Below, piece after piece: positions 61,522 to 64,000 of a stretch of 64,000 nt of DNA. The notes under the pieces were generated by a model. The model saw only the letters and a program-made list of their open reading frames with translations. It searched no databases and was not told where the DNA came from. Positions within the stretch are counted from its first letter, which is position 1, and every line of letters starts with the position of its first letter. This stretch comes from Treponema sp. (GTDB lineage Bacteria; Spirochaetota; Spirochaetia; Treponematales; Treponemataceae), in the NCBI GenBank assembly GCA_017619795.1, contig JAFZRP010000035.1, positions 1 to 64,000 on the forward strand. Direction: 5' to 3'. Position numbers and translations under genes: made by a program.

Positions 61522-63294
61522 CTATTTCAAATTATACCGCACCAGCTTTTCGTAATTCCCGGTATTTTTCTCAGGATACTCATCATCAACATTACACGAA
61601 AAAACTTCGTATTCGCTGTGACCAAAATCAAGGCGGGCATTTGTGAGGGCTCCGGCTTCCTCTAGTAAGGTGCGGTGGCGTTCTTTATCATAATTATGCT
61701 TATACCAGGACGGCCAGTTTCCCTGTTTGCCGCGAAGGACAAAATCATAGCGGAGTAAATCGTATAAAATCTCAGGATTAAGTTTTGGAAGCTGAGCTAT
61801 ATTTGTGCTCAAAAATTCAAACCAGAAGGTTTCGCGGCGGGCTGCTTCGAATACACCCTGCTGTTCGCCTGACTCTGTCATCAGCTTGAAAAAGTTCCAG
61901 AAGCCAAGCGTGTGCCCAATGTACTTCATTGTGTGCGAAAAGAGTTCTTTGTTCCAGAAAGCATCTGTCAGAACCTCAAGATCTTTCAAGAAAAGCATAT
62001 CCTTGTATGACATGTAAGGAGTGGAAAAAGTTTCGTAGACGGGATTTTCCATCCACTGCCAGCCGTTTTGCTTTGCGTACTGTTCCATTTGCGTTCCGTG
62101 AAGTACCTTTAGAAAACCAAGCTGGATTGCATCAGGAGCAAACGACATAACAAAATCAAACGACTTTCCAAAGCTTTCAAGATTTTCGTAAGGAAGCCCT
62201 GCAATTAAATCAAGGTGCTGGTGAATTGTCCGTGGAATACGGCGGATATTATCTGCGAGCTTTTCTATGTTTGTTGAACGGCTGACGGCACTAAGACTTT
62301 TTTTGTTAGCGGACTGAACGCCTATTTCAAACTGCATGACTCCTGAGGGAACGGTCTGCAAAAACTCAAGGGCTTCGTCTGTTAAAAACTCTGCTTCTAT
62401 TTCAAAATGAAACATTGTGAGCTTGTTGTGATGCTCTAAAATATATCGCCAGATTGCAATGTAGCGGTCGGGTTGCAAATTATAGGTACGGTCAACAAAC
62501 TTAACGAGCGGGATGTTGTTATCAAGAAAAATCTGAAGCTCCTGGAAAACGAGTTCAAGTGGTTTGAAGCGGACACGTTTGTCGAGTGAAGACATACAGT
62601 AAGCGCACGAATACGGACATCCGCGCGAAGATTCGTAATAGTAAATCTTGTTTTTGTTGATGGTTTCTAAGGATGAACTGGATGGTGTGGCTGAACTTGA
62701 TGGTGTGTCAGAACTGGATGGTGTGGCGGTAATCAACTCTGGATACGGAAAGGGCAGTTCAGAAAGATCACAGATAAGTTCGCGTTCACTGGTAAAAGTT
62801 ACACTACCATCATCATCACGGAGATAGAGACCTTTTATTGCGCTTAGTTTACGAAGAACTCTGCCTGTATCTGTGCGGTTGAAACTTTTTGAATCAGGCT
62901 GTGCTATTGCTTCGACAATTTCTGCTGTTGTCTGTTCACCTTCGCCTTTAATAATAAAATCAAGCTCAGGTAATTTTTTCAAATACAACTCTGCGGCAAA
63001 TCCAAACTCGGGACCACCGGCACCAATCAAAACAGAAGGCAGCAGTTTTTTTATATCAGGGATAATTTTTGTAGTAAGCTCGGCATTCCATATGTAGGTT
63101 GAAAAAAGAATAATGGAAGGTTCCTGTTCGTAAATGCCGCGCAAAATCTCGCCAACCGGCTGGTTTATTGTGAACTCAGTAAAAGCAACCTCAAGTTTGC
63201 TCGCAACGTGTTTTTTCACATATTCACAGATTGAACGAACTGCAAGGCAAGTATGAGAATAAGATGCATTTATTCCGACAAGAAGGATTTTCAC
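61522..63294 (-). CDS. B12-binding-domain radical SAM protein (DUF4080 type)
   Basis: The 590-residue protein has an N-terminal cobalamin-binding-like Rossmann domain (ILLVGINASYSHTCLAVRSI, IILFSTYIW, GAGGPEFGF). The radical SAM motif is ESSRGCPYSCAYC with Cys226, Cys230 and Cys233. The C-terminal region (YKDMLFLKDLEVLTDAFWN and beyond) matches the DUF4080 type; the reaction is unknown. A six-residue tandem repeat, (A/D)TPSSS, occupies residues 190-207 between the two domains. It is monocistronic and ends 19 bases from the convergent phosphatase-family gene. Confidence 0.85.
   Translation of the reverse strand: MKILLVGINASYSHTCLAVRSICEYVKKHVASKLEVAFTEFTINQPVGEILRGIYEQEPSIILFSTYIWNAELTTKIIPDIKKLLPSVLIGAGGPEFGFAAELYLKKLPELDFIIKGEGEQTTAEIVEAIAQPDSKSFNRTDTGRVLRKLSAIKGLYLRDDDGSVTFTSERELICDLSELPFPYPELITATPSSSDTPSSSATPSSSSLETINKNKIYYYESSRGCPYSCAYCMSSLDKRVRFKPLELVFQELQIFLDNNIPLVKFVDRTYNLQPDRYIAIWRYILEHHNKLTMFHFEIEAEFLTDEALEFLQTVPSGVMQFEIGVQSANKKSLSAVSRSTNIEKLADNIRRIPRTIHQHLDLIAGLPYENLESFGKSFDFVMSFAPDAIQLGFLKVLHGTQMEQYAKQNGWQWMENPVYETFSTPYMSYKDMLFLKDLEVLTDAFWNKELFSHTMKYIGHTLGFWNFFKLMTESGEQQGVFEAARRETFWFEFLSTNIAQLPKLNPEILYDLLRYDFVLRGKQGNWPSWYKHNYDKERHRTLLEEAGALTNARLDFGHSEYEVFSCNVDDEYPEKNTGNYEKLVRYNLK
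62675..62728 (-). repeat. 18-bp tandem repeat, three copies, in-frame
   Basis: Three consecutive 18-base units (62675-62692, 62693-62710, 62711-62728) differ at three or four positions and encode ATPSSS-type hexapeptides in the radical SAM gene. Being a multiple of three, copy number change would not shift the frame. It lies in the linker between the two domains. Confidence 0.75.
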
Positions 63295-63369
63295 AAAAGT
63301 ATTATAGCACGGAAGGAAGGGAAGAATGAAGATATTGTGATTGTTTGAGATTTGATTGTTTAAAATAAA

Positions 63370-63400
63370 TCACCCCTGCACCTGAGAAATGCAGGGGTGA
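63370..63400 (-). terminator. Rho-independent terminator of serA
   Basis: TCACCCCTGCA (63370-63380) and TGCAGGGGTGA (63390-63400) form 11 perfect pairs around a nine-base loop, followed on the minus strand by a T-rich tract. It lies 29 bases past the serA stop. Confidence 0.88.
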
Positions 63401-63429
63401 AGTTATAATTTTATTTAGTCCGTTTAGAA

Positions 63430-64000
63430 TTAGTTATAAATTGGTCTAACTCTGTTTACTGTATCACAAGCTGCGAGCTTAGCGAGAATGTCGTCTGTTA
63501 CAACACCGTCAACGTCGATGATGTTGTAAGCTACGTCGCCGCGAGCCTGGTTGATAAAGCTTGCGATGTTGAGCTTTGCTTCACCAAGAATTGTTGTGAA
63601 CTTAGAAATTGTGTCCGGAATATTCTTGTGGCTGATGCAAAGACGAGTTCCGCCGGCTGGGATAGGGTTGTCTGTAACTGTTTTTGGGAAGTTTACAGAG
63701 TTTACAATGTTTCCGAACTCGAGGAAGTCCTTGAGCTGAGCAGCGGCCATAACAGCACAGTTGTCTTCTGCTTCTGGAGTAGAAGCTCCAAGGTGAGGCA
63801 TACAAACAACCTTTGGATGATTAAGCAATTCTTCTGCAGCAAAGTCTGTGATAAGTGCGCTTACTTTTCCGCTGTCCAAAGCAGCAATAATATCAGCATT
63901 GTTTACAAGACCACCACGAGCAATGTTGATGATGCGAACACCGTCCTTCATATTCTTGATTGCAGCAGCGTTGATCATACCCTTTGTGTCGTTTGTCTGT
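63430..64000 (-). CDS. serA: D-3-phosphoglycerate dehydrogenase, C-terminal part (5' end beyond window)
   Basis: SerA oxidises 3-phosphoglycerate, the first step of serine synthesis. The window holds the last 189 residues. They include QTNDTKGMINAAAIKNMKDGVRIINIARGGLVNN of the NAD-binding domain, EELLNHPKVVCMPHLGASTPEAEDN with the catalytic His, and a C-terminal ACT domain (TKFTTILGEAKLNIASFINQARGDVAYNIIDVDG), a usual site of serine feedback. The reading frame is open to the window edge, so the first ATG seen (63978) is internal. A strong terminator follows. Confidence 0.93.
   Translation of the reverse strand, partial: QTNDTKGMINAAAIKNMKDGVRIINIARGGLVNNADIIAALDSGKVSALITDFAAEELLNHPKVVCMPHLGASTPEAEDNCAVMAAAQLKDFLEFGNIVNSVNFPKTVTDNPIPAGGTRLCISHKNIPDTISKFTTILGEAKLNIASFINQARGDVAYNIIDVDGVVTDDILAKLAACDTVNRVRPIYN

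Overview
This window reads as a chromosomal segment of a host-associated spirochaete, most likely a Treponema of the gut or rumen type. That placement is inference, from AT-rich DNA, many exported lipoproteins with C-terminal-aromatic outer-membrane barrels, and the gene families seen. I found no phage, insertion sequence, CRISPR array or rRNA. One tRNA gene (Cys) is present. Coding density is high, and several convergent gene pairs overlap at their 3' ends.

Region by region. (1) 1-9627: an rsmE / zincin-like / exported protein / rsmG / M29 aminopeptidase / VanY lipoprotein run, a convergent methyltransferase, parA-parB, and a convergent M18 aminopeptidase. The rsmG-parAB neighbourhood suggests closeness to the replication origin. 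(2) 9702-31195: a large surface-protein region on the minus strand. One roughly 15-kb operon encodes a Cache-type membrane sensor, a membrane-anchored FecR/fibronectin-repeat protein, an outer-membrane barrel protein and four large lipoproteins. A second, four-gene operon encodes a membrane-anchored barrel-like protein and three more lipoproteins. A plus-strand ComFB-family gene (possible c-di-GMP receptor) sits between them. Most of the large lipoproteins are modular paralogues: lipobox, beta-sandwich module, predicted beta-helix, and in some a shared C-terminal module. (3) 31446-38626: a small secreted protein, an M48 protease behind a self-regulated LacI-type repressor, groEL, and a second FecR/outer-membrane-protein locus. 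(4) 38721-45763: a single-chain ECF transporter core (ATPase-ATPase-T), a Nudix hydrolase, tRNA-Cys, an alanine/glycine:cation symporter behind a glycine riboswitch, an acyltransferase with a zinc ribbon, and a HAD phosphatase. (5) 45766-51992: an aromatic-amino-acid operon aroC-aroEK-aroQ-aroA-tyrA-aroF, preceded by a Phe/Tyr-rich leader peptide and a terminator, i.e. a classical transcription attenuator. (6) 51989-64000: an Rpn-type nuclease, two transporters, argC, a rhomboid-like protein, a chemoreceptor, an M13 peptidase, an endonuclease/exonuclease/phosphatase-family protein, a B12-binding radical SAM protein, and the 3' end of serA.

Two themes stand out. First, RNA-level control is visible directly: the aromatic leader-peptide attenuator, a singleton glycine riboswitch with a terminator, and at least six promoters whose -10 box lies 6-9 bases from the start codon with no ribosome-binding site, implying leaderless or near-leaderless mRNAs. 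Second, the lipoprotein/FecR/barrel operons look like a surface-display system whose function I cannot name. All functional calls are from reading the sequence; no searches or folding programs were run.
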